Shown piece by piece: positions 8,361-15,905 of a DNA stretch of 52,259 nt. Within the stretch, counting starts at the first letter, position 1, and the number at the start of each line of letters is the position of its first letter. This DNA is from an uncultured Alphaproteobacteria bacterium (lineage in GTDB: Bacteria > Pseudomonadota > Alphaproteobacteria > HIMB59 > GCA-002718135): positions 1 through 52,259 of the forward strand of contig CACKSN010000007.1 of NCBI GenBank assembly GCA_902602845.1. Reading direction: 5' to 3'. The notes beneath the pieces are model-generated. The model did no database searches, was not told the DNA's origin, and saw only the letters and a list, made by a program, of their open reading frames with translations. The position numbers were made by a program, and so were the translations under genes.

Positions 8361-9137
8361 ATGAAAATAAATTTGAAAAATAAAACTTATGTAATCTCAG
8401 CTGCTGCAGATGGTATAGGCTTTGCAATTGCTAAGAAGATTATCAGCGCAGGTGGAAAAGTATATATTTCCGATATTAACAAAAAAAAAATTAATGAAAT
8501 AAATAAAAAATATAAGAACAAGATTTATGCAACTGCTATGGATTGTACAAATCCAGCTGAAATTAAAAATTATTTTCATAAACTAAAATCTCTAAAAAAA
8601 ATTGATGGTCTAATAAATAACATAGGAATAGCAGGTCCAACCAAAAGTCTTGAAAATATAAAAATAGAAGAATGGGAAGAGACTATAAAGACAAACTTAC
8701 ATAGTCATTTTTATTATACAAAGTATTCCATTGCATTTTTAAAAAAAGCAAAAAAATCATCAATAATTAATCTTTCTTCTACTGCAGGACTTTATGGTTT
8801 TGCTCAACGTTCACCTTATACTGCTAGTAAATGGGCAATAATAGGTCTGACCAAAACTTTAGCAATGGAACTTGGTAAATATAAAATTAGAGTTAACGCA
8901 ATTTGTCCTGGATCAGTAGAGGGAGATCGAATGAAGCGAGTAGTTGATGCAAAAGCCTTATTAACAAAAACTAATCCCAAAAAAGTAAAACAAGAGTTTG
9001 AATCAATGGTATCTCTACAAACATTTGTTAATAAAGAAGATATTGCTTCAATGGTTTTATTTTTATTAAGTGATGAAAGTCAAAATATTTCTGGTCAGGC
9101 TATGACAGTAGATGGAAATACTGAAAGAATGAATTAG
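8361..9137 (+). CDS. Short-chain dehydrogenase/reductase (SDR) family oxidoreductase
   Basis: A 258-residue classical SDR. The cofactor motif is 'SAAADGIGFAIA' (residues 13-24, TGxxxGxG type), and the structural motif is 'NNIGIAG'. The catalytic Ser139/140 with Tyr153-x3-Lys157 ('YTASKWA') are all present. The C-terminal 'DESQNISGQAMTVDGN' is the usual SDR ending. The acidic residue after strand 2 ('ISDIN') suggests NAD(H) rather than NADP(H), which is a rule of thumb. It interconverts an alcohol and a carbonyl on an unknown substrate. It overlaps the GMC oxidoreductase start by one base, so the two are likely co-translated parts of one oxidative pathway. Confidence 0.9.
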   Translation: MKINLKNKTYVISAAADGIGFAIAKKIISAGGKVYISDINKKKINEINKKYKNKIYATAMDCTNPAEIKNYFHKLKSLKKIDGLINNIGIAGPTKSLENIKIEEWEETIKTNLHSHFYYTKYSIAFLKKAKKSSIINLSSTAGLYGFAQRSPYTASKWAIIGLTKTLAMELGKYKIRVNAICPGSVEGDRMKRVVDAKALLTKTNPKKVKQEFESMVSLQTFVNKEDIASMVLFLLSDESQNISGQAMTVDGNTERMN

Positions 9138-10729
9138 TGTCTCAATACACTGATTATATAATAATTGGTGCAGGTTCAGCAGGTTGTGTACTAGCAAATA
9201 GACTATCATCTCACTCAAAAAATAATGTAACTTTATTTGAAGCTGGCCCTTCTAATAATACATGGAAAGTTGATATGCCAAGTGCATTGCTTTATGTGAT
9301 GCATGATCCAAAATACAATTGGAAATATTATACTGAGCCTGAACCTTATTTAAATAACAGATCATTATATTGTCCTAGGGGTAAGATGTTAGGAGGTTGT
9401 TCCTCCCATAATGGTATGGTTTTTGCTCGGGGTCATAAAGAGGATTTTGACAGATGGGAGTCTTATGGTCTTGATCAATGGAGCTATAATAAGGTTTTGC
9501 CATATTATAAAAAACTAGAAACATGGTCTGGAAAAAATAATCTAAGAGGTAAAGATGGTCCATTAAAAGTAAATAAATCTCAAATAGATAAAAAGTTTCC
9601 ATTATTTAATGCAGTTTTAAAAGCTGCAAAAGAAGCTGGCTATAATATTTTTGATGACTCAAATAGTCTTAGCAATGAAGGGTTTGGAACATTTGATGTA
9701 ACAATTGATAAAGGTGTTCGTCAAAGTATTCCTAAAGCTTATTTAGATCCAATAAAAAACAGAAAAAATCTTCAAATAGTAAAAAAAACATATGTAAAAA
9801 AAATAATTTTTAAAGATAAAGTTGCAATAGGGGTAGAATATATAAAAAACAACGAGACACATTATTTTTATGCAAATAAAGAAGTAATACTTAGTGCAGG
9901 CTCAATTAATTCGCCAAAAATACTTCAACTCTCAGGAATAGGTAATGCTGCACATCTTAAAGATTTTGGAATTCCCATAATTAATGATTTAAAAGGAGTT
10001 GGTGAAAATCTTCAAGATCATTTAGAAATATATATTCAATATAAATCAAAGAAAAAAGAAACATTATATGATTTATCAACCAATTTTATTTCTCAGGGTA
10101 TTGAAGGAAGCAAATGGTTTGCTTTCAAGAAAGGTAAACTAGCTCACTCATATTTAGAGTTAGGTGGTTTTGTAAAAACAAATAAAAATTATTCACATCC
10201 AAATTTACAATTTCATTTTTTTCCATCATTAGTAATCAATCATGGTTTAACAAATCCTGAATTCGATGCTTTTCAATTTCACGCATGTCCTAACAGGCCA
10301 AAGAGTAGGGGTTTTGTTAAAATAAAATCAAATGATTTTAATATATCACCTCAAATTCAATTTAATTACTTGCAAAATAGAGAGGATTTAATTCAAATGA
10401 GAGACAGTGTGAAAATTGCAAAAAATATTTGCTCTCAGAAATCACTCTTAGATTATGTAGATTACGAAATAAGGCCTGGAATTGATATTCAATCTAATGA
10501 AGAATTAGATGAAATTATCAGAAATACCTCAGAATCGGCATATCATCCCTCTTGTACTAACAAAATGGGTACAGATCATTATTCAGTTGTTGATCAAAAA
10601 ACAAAAGTTCATGGTATTGAAAATTTAAGAGTTATAGATGCATCAATTATGCCTGATATTGTTAGCGCTAATTTAAATGCAAGTGTAGTGATGATCGCAG
10701 AAAGGGCAGCTGATTTTTTACTAGATTAA
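9137..10729 (+). CDS. GMC family FAD-dependent oxidoreductase (choline/alcohol dehydrogenase type)
   Basis: A 530-residue flavoprotein with a GTG start overlapping the SDR stop by one base. It has the FAD-binding 'IIGAGSAGCVLANRL' at residues 9-23. The GMC signature 'GGCSSHNGMVFARG' and the second signature 'GSINSPKILQLSGIG' are both clear. The active-site His lies in 'SAYHPSCTNKMGTD', and the C-terminal 'DASIMPDIVSANLNASVVMIAE' is canonical. The length matches BetA-like choline dehydrogenases and aliphatic alcohol dehydrogenases. The likely reaction is oxidation of a primary or secondary alcohol to a carbonyl, with electrons passed to the respiratory chain. BetA is not assigned because family members with this similarity act on many alcohols and no betaine aldehyde dehydrogenase is adjacent. 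It is the last gene of the operon. Confidence 0.9.
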   Translation: MSQYTDYIIIGAGSAGCVLANRLSSHSKNNVTLFEAGPSNNTWKVDMPSALLYVMHDPKYNWKYYTEPEPYLNNRSLYCPRGKMLGGCSSHNGMVFARGHKEDFDRWESYGLDQWSYNKVLPYYKKLETWSGKNNLRGKDGPLKVNKSQIDKKFPLFNAVLKAAKEAGYNIFDDSNSLSNEGFGTFDVTIDKGVRQSIPKAYLDPIKNRKNLQIVKKTYVKKIIFKDKVAIGVEYIKNNETHYFYANKEVILSAGSINSPKILQLSGIGNAAHLKDFGIPIINDLKGVGENLQDHLEIYIQYKSKKKETLYDLSTNFISQGIEGSKWFAFKKGKLAHSYLELGGFVKTNKNYSHPNLQFHFFPSLVINHGLTNPEFDAFQFHACPNRPKSRGFVKIKSNDFNISPQIQFNYLQNREDLIQMRDSVKIAKNICSQKSLLDYVDYEIRPGIDIQSNEELDEIIRNTSESAYHPSCTNKMGTDHYSVVDQKTKVHGIENLRVIDASIMPDIVSANLNASVVMIAERAADFLLD

Positions 10730-10736
10730 AACAAAA

Positions 10737-10760
10737 ACTTAGGCCGTTTCTAGCCTAAGT
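10737..10760 (-). terminator. Rho-independent terminator, oriented mainly to the minus strand
   Basis: ACTTAGGC and GCCTAAGT form an 8-bp stem around an 8-base loop. On the minus strand the stem is followed by TTTTTGTTTT, a good U-tract. On the plus strand it is followed by ATATTGC, which is poor. It therefore best serves a minus-strand transcript coming from the small ORF at 10839-11018. It may also serve as a weak 3' hairpin for the GMC gene, whose stop is only 8 bases away. Confidence 0.65.
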
Positions 10761-10838
10761 ATATTGCTATTATTTATTCTTAAAGGAAGGAAACGCATTA
10801 ATTAAGGAGGAAATAAACCTTAAAAAAATGCCTAAGAA

Positions 10839-11018
10839 TTAGATAGATTTTCTTCTGAGTGTCCAACCATATCTTTCACTATAATAAGCTTCAATTCCTT
10901 CAGCTAAGTTAAGATCGTAGTTGGAGTCAATAGATCCCTCAAGGACCTTATTCTCGATCGAACTCTGTTCTAAACCTTCTTTTTGGTTTTTAATGTTATC
11001 TGTCATTTTGCTATTCAT
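10839..11018 (-). CDS. Hypothetical small protein, 59 aa
   Basis: An ATG at 11018 opens 59 sense codons ending in TAA at 10839. The protein is polar and acidic in its first two thirds, with an aromatic/basic end 'AYYSERYGWTLRRKSI'. There is no signal peptide or membrane segment. Support for expression is indirect. The ORF fills an otherwise unexplained 398-base gap between GMC and the XRE regulator, and a terminator with a good U-tract on this strand lies 79 bases downstream. No SD is visible, and a second ATG at codon 5 is an alternative start. I do not recognise the family. The 3' region contains CCTCC-type sequences on this strand, so the transcript might instead be, or also be, a regulatory RNA. 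Confidence 0.5.
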   Translation of the reverse strand: MNSKMTDNIKNQKEGLEQSSIENKVLEGSIDSNYDLNLAEGIEAYYSERYGWTLRRKSI

Positions 11019-11127
11019 AATTTACAATATTTACATTTATATAAAAGTTATAAAAAAAACTAGTAAATAAGTCATTTTTAATGTAAAGATAATTACTTGA
11101 TAAAATTTTAATTTGTAAATTTTGTAA

Positions 11128-12567
11128 ATGAATATAGAAGCTGATATAAATTTAGGTCCAAGATTAAAAAAACAAAGGATTAACAAGGGTTTTTCCCAAG
11201 CTAAACTATCTAAATCAATCGGAATATCACCAAGTTATTTAAATTTAATAGAAAGCGGGAAACGTAAAATACCTCTTTCGTTGTTAATAAAAGCTTCCGA
11301 GGAACTAGATTTATCAATAAAGGACTTTTCTGCAGAATCCAATAAACGACTACTTTCAGATGTTATGGATGTTTTGAGTAATGAAATTTTCGATGATCTT
11401 AAAATTACTAACCATGACACTAGTAATTTTATTGGATCCAATCCTAACATTGCAAAAGCACTATTAACGATAAATGATTCATTTAAAAGTTTTAAAGAGG
11501 ATATGCAGAATCGCCTTGAAACAATGGATGTTAATTCTGGCAAAATAGAAAAACCAACGAGACTTCCAGTTGAAATAGTTTCAGATATTTTGCAAGAGAA
11601 TAAAAATTATTTTCATGATCTAGAAATAAGTTCAGAAAAATTAAGAAAAGAAATAGGACTTAAAATAGGTCCTAATATTGGATCGGGTTCAAAACTAACA
11701 CAATATCTTCAATCAAAGCATGGTATCAAAGTTAAAATAGTAACAATTGATCAAGATGAAAAAATAGTCAAACGCTATGATGAAAAAAGTAAAACTTATT
11801 ATTTGTCTGAAATGCTAACATACACTTCAAGAAACTTTCATTTAGCTTCTCAGGTTGCTTATTTAGAAGCTACTGACGTAATAGACAAGGTAATCAAAGA
11901 AAATAATGTTGAGTCGGAGGAGGTCGTTCCTTTGCTTAAACTTTCATTATTAAATTACTATGCAGCCGCATTTATGATGCCTTATGATGATTTTTTAAAA
12001 AGTGCAAAACTTCATAGATATGATGTAGAAATTTTAATGCATCACTATGCTTGTAGCTTTGAGCAAGTTACACATAGACTAACAAATCTACAGAGACCAG
12101 GTAATGCTGGTGTTCCATTTCATTTTTTAAAAACAGATATTGCAGGAAATGTTTCTAAAAGATTTTCTCTTTCAGGAATTCATATTCCCAGACATGGAGG
12201 ATCATGTCCAAGATGGAATGTTTATACTGCATTTTTAAATCCAGGAAAGATTCACCCACAAATTTCAAAAATGCCTGATGGAAAAGTCTATTTTTGTATA
12301 GCTAGAGCATTTGAAAAAGGGATTGAAAAACATGGCATGCCAAAAAGTTTTGTTTCTATTGGCCTAGGATGTGATATGAAATATGCAAAAGATTTGGTTT
12401 ATTCTGAAGGAATTGACCTCACAAATAAGAAGTTACAAATGCCAATTGGTGTTTCTTGTAGAATATGTCCAAGGGTCGAATGTCAACAAAGAGCATTTCC
12501 ACCAATCGATAAAGAGTTGAAGCTTGATATCAAGTATCGAGGGACATCTCCATACGTAACGATTTAG
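11128..12567 (+). CDS. XRE-family transcriptional regulator of the RamB/ScfR type (HTH + IrrE-like + DUF2083)
   Basis: A 479-residue regulator. Residues about 8-62 form an XRE helix-turn-helix ('SQAKLSKSIGISPSYLNLIE'). A central region resembles the ImmA/IrrE fold but has 'NFHLASQVAYLEA' where a zinc-peptidase would show HExxH, so it is probably a non-catalytic sensor domain, as in RamB relatives. The C-terminal domain carries the conserved 'CRICPRVECQQRAFPP' cysteine cluster. Characterised relatives (RamB, ScfR/PrpC-type) control acetate, propionate or glyoxylate metabolism genes and sense acyl-CoA-linked signals. It lies between two catabolic blocks and is convergent, with a 4-base overlap, with the carnitine-type operon. 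It could regulate either block, or act at a distance. Its own promoter must lie in 11019-11127. Confidence 0.88.
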   Translation: MNIEADINLGPRLKKQRINKGFSQAKLSKSIGISPSYLNLIESGKRKIPLSLLIKASEELDLSIKDFSAESNKRLLSDVMDVLSNEIFDDLKITNHDTSNFIGSNPNIAKALLTINDSFKSFKEDMQNRLETMDVNSGKIEKPTRLPVEIVSDILQENKNYFHDLEISSEKLRKEIGLKIGPNIGSGSKLTQYLQSKHGIKVKIVTIDQDEKIVKRYDEKSKTYYLSEMLTYTSRNFHLASQVAYLEATDVIDKVIKENNVESEEVVPLLKLSLLNYYAAAFMMPYDDFLKSAKLHRYDVEILMHHYACSFEQVTHRLTNLQRPGNAGVPFHFLKTDIAGNVSKRFSLSGIHIPRHGGSCPRWNVYTAFLNPGKIHPQISKMPDGKVYFCIARAFEKGIEKHGMPKSFVSIGLGCDMKYAKDLVYSEGIDLTNKKLQMPIGVSCRICPRVECQQRAFPPIDKELKLDIKYRGTSPYVTI

Positions 12568-13571
12568 ATTTTAACTAACATCTTCCCTATATTTTTTCCA
12601 TTAAGTAAATCAATAAATGCTTTAGGAGCATTTTCTAAACCCTCGTAAACTGTCTCTTTAAATTTTATTTTGTTATTTTTTAACCAATCTTTCATATCGG
12701 TTTCAAATGGCTCATTATCATTTTCATGATCAAATATTAAAAATCCTTTTATGGTTAATCTTTTCACAAGCACATGAGCCATATTTTTTAAACCACTTGG
12801 GGGTGTTGTTACATTCATCTGAGATATTCTGCCACAAATGACTATTCTTCCAAAGTTTTTCATTCTGAATATTGCAGACTCTAAAAAATCACCACCAACG
12901 TTATCAAAATATAGATCAAAACCTTCAGGACATATTTCTTTAAAATGCAGAACAAGATTTTCAACTTTATTATAATTAAATGCGTGATCTACGTTTAGTT
13001 CATTTTTTAACCAATTAACTTTTTCATCAGAGCCAGTACTTGCATAAACAGTACAACCTAAATTTTTAGCAATTTGACATACTGTCGATCCAACACTGCC
13101 ACCAGCTGATGAAACAAGCACGGATTGTCCAGCTTTTAATTTCCCATAATTAAATAGACCTATATAAGCTGTTTGTCCTGTCATACCTAATGGACCTAAG
13201 TAAGATTGAATAGGCAAATTTGTAGAAGGAATTTTTTTTAATTGATCACTATTACAAACAAAATTATCTCTCATTCCAAAATTGCTAAAGACAGTATCAC
13301 CTATTTTAAAATTATCATCATCTGACTCTTGAACTGAACCTATTGCATAACCCTCCATTTCTTCACCTAATTTAAATGGTGCTTTATAATTTTTTCTCTC
13401 TGTCATTCTTGCTCTCATATAAGGATCAACAGAAATCCAAGAATTTAAAACGTGAATATTATTTTTGTTATTTAATTTAATTTCTTTTGTTTTTATTTCA
13501 AAATCATCTTCTGATGGTAGTCCTTGGGGAATATAATTTTTTAATGCAACATATTTACAAGTTTTTGTCAT
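12564..13571 (-). CDS. NADP-dependent medium-chain oxidoreductase (CurA / leukotriene B4 dehydrogenase-like)
   Basis: A 335-residue zinc-free MDR protein. The N-terminal GroES-like part includes 'SVDPYMRARM', typical of the prostaglandin/curcumin reductase branch. The nucleotide-binding domain has 'SSAGGSVGSTVCQIAKNLG' (about residues 151-170), and no structural-zinc Cys cluster is seen. The family reduces alkenal or alkenone double bonds with NADPH. It is the last gene of a minus-strand operon after carnitine-dehydrogenase and BKACE-like genes, 2 bases from the former. No step of the known carnitine-to-betaine route needs it, so its role here is open: side-product detoxification or a variant substrate are possibilities. 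Confidence 0.85.
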   Translation of the reverse strand: MTKTCKYVALKNYIPQGLPSEDDFEIKTKEIKLNNKNNIHVLNSWISVDPYMRARMTERKNYKAPFKLGEEMEGYAIGSVQESDDDNFKIGDTVFSNFGMRDNFVCNSDQLKKIPSTNLPIQSYLGPLGMTGQTAYIGLFNYGKLKAGQSVLVSSAGGSVGSTVCQIAKNLGCTVYASTGSDEKVNWLKNELNVDHAFNYNKVENLVLHFKEICPEGFDLYFDNVGGDFLESAIFRMKNFGRIVICGRISQMNVTTPPSGLKNMAHVLVKRLTIKGFLIFDHENDNEPFETDMKDWLKNNKIKFKETVYEGLENAPKAFIDLLNGKNIGKMLVKI

Positions 13572-13573
13572 AT

Positions 13574-14503
13574 CTATAACTTATATTTTTTCTTTAATTC
13601 AATCAAATCAATTAAAAAGTTATCTCTAATATTACTTAGTTTATTAATAGATAATTTTTTAGATTGTATAGCAGTGCCATTAATTATTTTTTGTTTTAAT
13701 TCTTTATTTAATTTAGGAGATTTTAATTTTGTCCAAGGAAGCTTTAAGGCTGGTCCAAACTGATCTAACATATGTTTCATTCCTAATTTACCTCCAGCTA
13801 AATGAAATGTCAGAAATGTACCCATTAAGGCCCAACGCATACCAGGTCCGTAAGTGATTGCATCATCTAAATCTTTAGTTGTTCCGTAACCATCATTAAT
13901 TATATGCAATCCCTCTCTCCATAATGCTTCTTGCAATCTATCAGATAGAAATCCTGGTAGTTCTTTTTCCACTAACAGAGTTTTCATTTTAATTTTTTTA
14001 TAAAATGTATTTGCTCTCTTAAAATAAATTTTACTCGTCTTATTGCCTTTAACTATTTCAACTAAAGGCAAAATATAAACAGGATTAAAGGGGTGAGCAA
14101 TTATAAATCTTTGCGGATTAATACATTCTGCTTGCAATTTTGAAGGTAACAATCCAGAAGAACTTGAAGCTATAATTGATTGTTTTGGTGCAAATTTACT
14201 AATATCTTTTATAACTTTTTTTTTTAATTGTAATCTTTCAGGAATATTTTCTTGAATTAGATCAGAATTCTTAACTGCCTCAGCTAAATTATTAGTAAAA
14301 TTAAGATTTTTTAAGTTAATTTTTCTTTTGTATAATTTTTGAATAACTGGTTTAGTTCTAGCTATTTCTTTTTTAAGATATTCTATTTGTTTTTTATTTT
14401 TATCAAAAGCTGTAACCTTTTTATTACATGCTAAAAAACGCAATATCCAACCAGTACCTATAACACCAGTTCCTATTACAGAAATATTTTTGATATTTTT
14501 CAA
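13574..14503 (-). CDS. L-carnitine dehydrogenase-like 3-hydroxyacyl-CoA dehydrogenase family protein
   Basis: A 309-residue NAD-dependent dehydrogenase with the dinucleotide motif 'GTGVIGTGW' (residues 11-19). It has the 'SSSSGLLPS' and 'HPFNPVYILPLVEIV' segments of the family. The later 'LQEALWREGLHIINDG' and 'GPGMRWALMGTFLTFHLAGG' segments are, to my knowledge, typical of L-carnitine dehydrogenases rather than fatty-acid HADs. The expected reaction is L-carnitine + NAD+ to 3-dehydrocarnitine. The neighbouring BKACE and nearby thioesterase supply the next two steps of the CdhABC-type route, which strengthens the call. In many bacteria this enzyme is fused to the thioesterase; here they are separate genes. 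The substrate is inferred from family and context, not proven. Confidence 0.82.
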   Translation of the reverse strand: MKNIKNISVIGTGVIGTGWILRFLACNKKVTAFDKNKKQIEYLKKEIARTKPVIQKLYKRKINLKNLNFTNNLAEAVKNSDLIQENIPERLQLKKKVIKDISKFAPKQSIIASSSSGLLPSKLQAECINPQRFIIAHPFNPVYILPLVEIVKGNKTSKIYFKRANTFYKKIKMKTLLVEKELPGFLSDRLQEALWREGLHIINDGYGTTKDLDDAITYGPGMRWALMGTFLTFHLAGGKLGMKHMLDQFGPALKLPWTKLKSPKLNKELKQKIINGTAIQSKKLSINKLSNIRDNFLIDLIELKKKYKL

Positions 14504-14504
14504 A

Positions 14505-15395
14505 CTAAAAATGTTTTTTTAATTTTAATTTTTCTCTAACTTGCTCAGGATTAAGTATAGATGATCCTAAATCTTCAACTATGCATCTAGCTTTTTCAAC
14601 AAGTTGAGCATTAGAAGCAAAAACACCTTTTTTAAGATAAAGATTGTCTTCTAGCCCTACTCTTACGTTTCCACCCAAAATCACTGCCTGTGCTGCCATT
14701 GGCATTTGAGTTCTTCCAATACCAAATCCAGCCCATAAGCCTTCTTTAGGAACCATGTCAGCCATAGCTTTCATTGCAGTTGTTGTAGCAGGAGATCCCC
14801 ATGGGATTCCAAGACATATTTGATAAAGAGGAGGGCCATCAATTAAGCCTTCTTTGTAAAGCTGATTTGCAAACCATAAGTGACCCATTTCAAAAGCTTC
14901 CATTTCTGGTTTAACTCCGAGCTCTTGCATTTTTTTTGCTGCAGATCGAAGTTGCTTTGGAGTATGAACAAATGTCATATTGGAATCACCAAAGTTAAGT
15001 GTACCACAATCTAACGTACACATTTCAGGAAGTAATTCTTCTACATGCTCTAACCTACTAAGAGCATCAATCATATCTGTATTTGGGCCAACGGGGTTAA
15101 GAGGATCTTTACCTGTTCCGATTTCAAAATCTCCACCCATTCCTGTTGTGAAATTTAGAACCACATCCGTATCTGAAGATCTTATTCGATCTGCAACTTC
15201 TTTATAATATTTCAATTTTCTTGAAGGTTTCCCATCTGGCTCTCTCACATGAATATGAGCTATTGCAGCTCCCGCGTTTGCTGCTTCAATAGAAGCATCT
15301 GCTATTTGCTTTGGAGTTATAGGTAATTCTGGATGTTTATTTGCTGTATCTCCAGAACCAGTAACTGCACAAGAAATTATTACTTCATTATTCAT
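14505..15395 (-). CDS. BKACE family (DUF849) beta-keto acid cleavage enzyme, probably acting on 3-dehydrocarnitine
   Basis: A 296-residue TIM-barrel enzyme. It shows the BKACE hallmarks: '[20 protein letters not shown]' near the start, '[18 protein letters not shown]' with its metal-binding His pair, and the downstream metal-site segment with 'EMGH'. Members condense a beta-keto acid with acetyl-CoA, giving acetoacetate and a new acyl-CoA. With a carnitine-dehydrogenase-like gene one base downstream, the likely substrate is 3-dehydrocarnitine and the likely products are betainyl-CoA and acetoacetate (CdhC role). It is the first gene of the three-gene minus-strand operon; its promoter shares the 42-base gap with the divergent thioesterase. 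Related family members act on other keto acids such as 3-keto-5-aminohexanoate. Confidence 0.85.
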   Translation of the reverse strand: MNNEVIISCAVTGSGDTANKHPELPITPKQIADASIEAANAGAAIAHIHVREPDGKPSRKLKYYKEVADRIRSSDTDVVLNFTTGMGGDFEIGTGKDPLNPVGPNTDMIDALSRLEHVEELLPEMCTLDCGTLNFGDSNMTFVHTPKQLRSAAKKMQELGVKPEMEAFEMGHLWFANQLYKEGLIDGPPLYQICLGIPWGSPATTTAMKAMADMVPKEGLWAGFGIGRTQMPMAAQAVILGGNVRVGLEDNLYLKKGVFASNAQLVEKARCIVEDLGSSILNPEQVREKLKLKKHF

Positions 15396-15437
15396 TTTTT
15401 TAATCTACTAGTATATTTATAATTATAAAAGAAAATT

Positions 15438-15905
15438 ATGAAAATATACTTAAATTCTGGAAAAGTTAAAAAAGAATGGACTGATTATAATGGTCATATG
15501 AATCTAGCTTTTTATATTCATTTATTTGATGCAGGTTGGGAAGTCTTACTTCAAAAATTTAATATGGGCGAAGATTCGGCAAAAATAGAAAAGAAAACTA
15601 CCTTTGCAGTTGAGTCTCATACAACTTATGACAAAGAAGTTAAAGAAGGAGATGAGGTAGATATAAACTTATTATTTTTAGATAGAGATAAAAAAAGATT
15701 AATTTATAAGTTGGAGATGACCCATAAAGAGGAAGGTTATAGAGCTGCTACAACAGAAGTATGCTCATTATATGTAGATCTAAATATTAGGAAAGTAGCA
15801 GAAATAGAACAAGAAAAGCAAAGTAAAATAGATAATTTTATTGAAAATAATAAAAATAGTTTTGATCCAGGTAATTTAGCATTAATTCATAAATTAAAAA
15901 AATAA
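15438..15905 (+). CDS. Hotdog-fold acyl-CoA thioesterase, probable betainyl-CoA thioesterase
   Basis: A 155-residue 4HBT/YbgC-like hotdog protein. The N-terminal 'EWTDYNGHMNLAFYIHLFDAG' region carries the usual Asp and 'GHMN' of this family. The remainder forms the beta-sheet with 'VESHTTYDKEVKEGDEVDI'. It is transcribed divergently from the BKACE/carnitine-dehydrogenase operon across 42 bases. By analogy with CdhB it would hydrolyse betainyl-CoA to glycine betaine and CoA. That specificity is inferred from context; hotdog thioesterases are poorly predictable from sequence alone. Its stop abuts that of the convergent HD-domain gene with no gap. Confidence 0.78.
   Translation: MKIYLNSGKVKKEWTDYNGHMNLAFYIHLFDAGWEVLLQKFNMGEDSAKIEKKTTFAVESHTTYDKEVKEGDEVDINLLFLDRDKKRLIYKLEMTHKEEGYRAATTEVCSLYVDLNIRKVAEIEQEKQSKIDNFIENNKNSFDPGNLALIHKLKK

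Noticed and set aside
9137-10729. Naming the GMC oxidoreductase as choline dehydrogenase BetA
   Set aside because: Family motifs are shared with many alcohol dehydrogenases and no betaine aldehyde dehydrogenase or choline transporter is adjacent.
10801-10842. Plus-strand mini-ORF after AAGGAGG (ATG at 10828, four codons)
   Set aside because: Too short to be a gene and in no context for a leader peptide; the SD-like sequence is better treated as the complement of a CCTCC motif on the minus strand.
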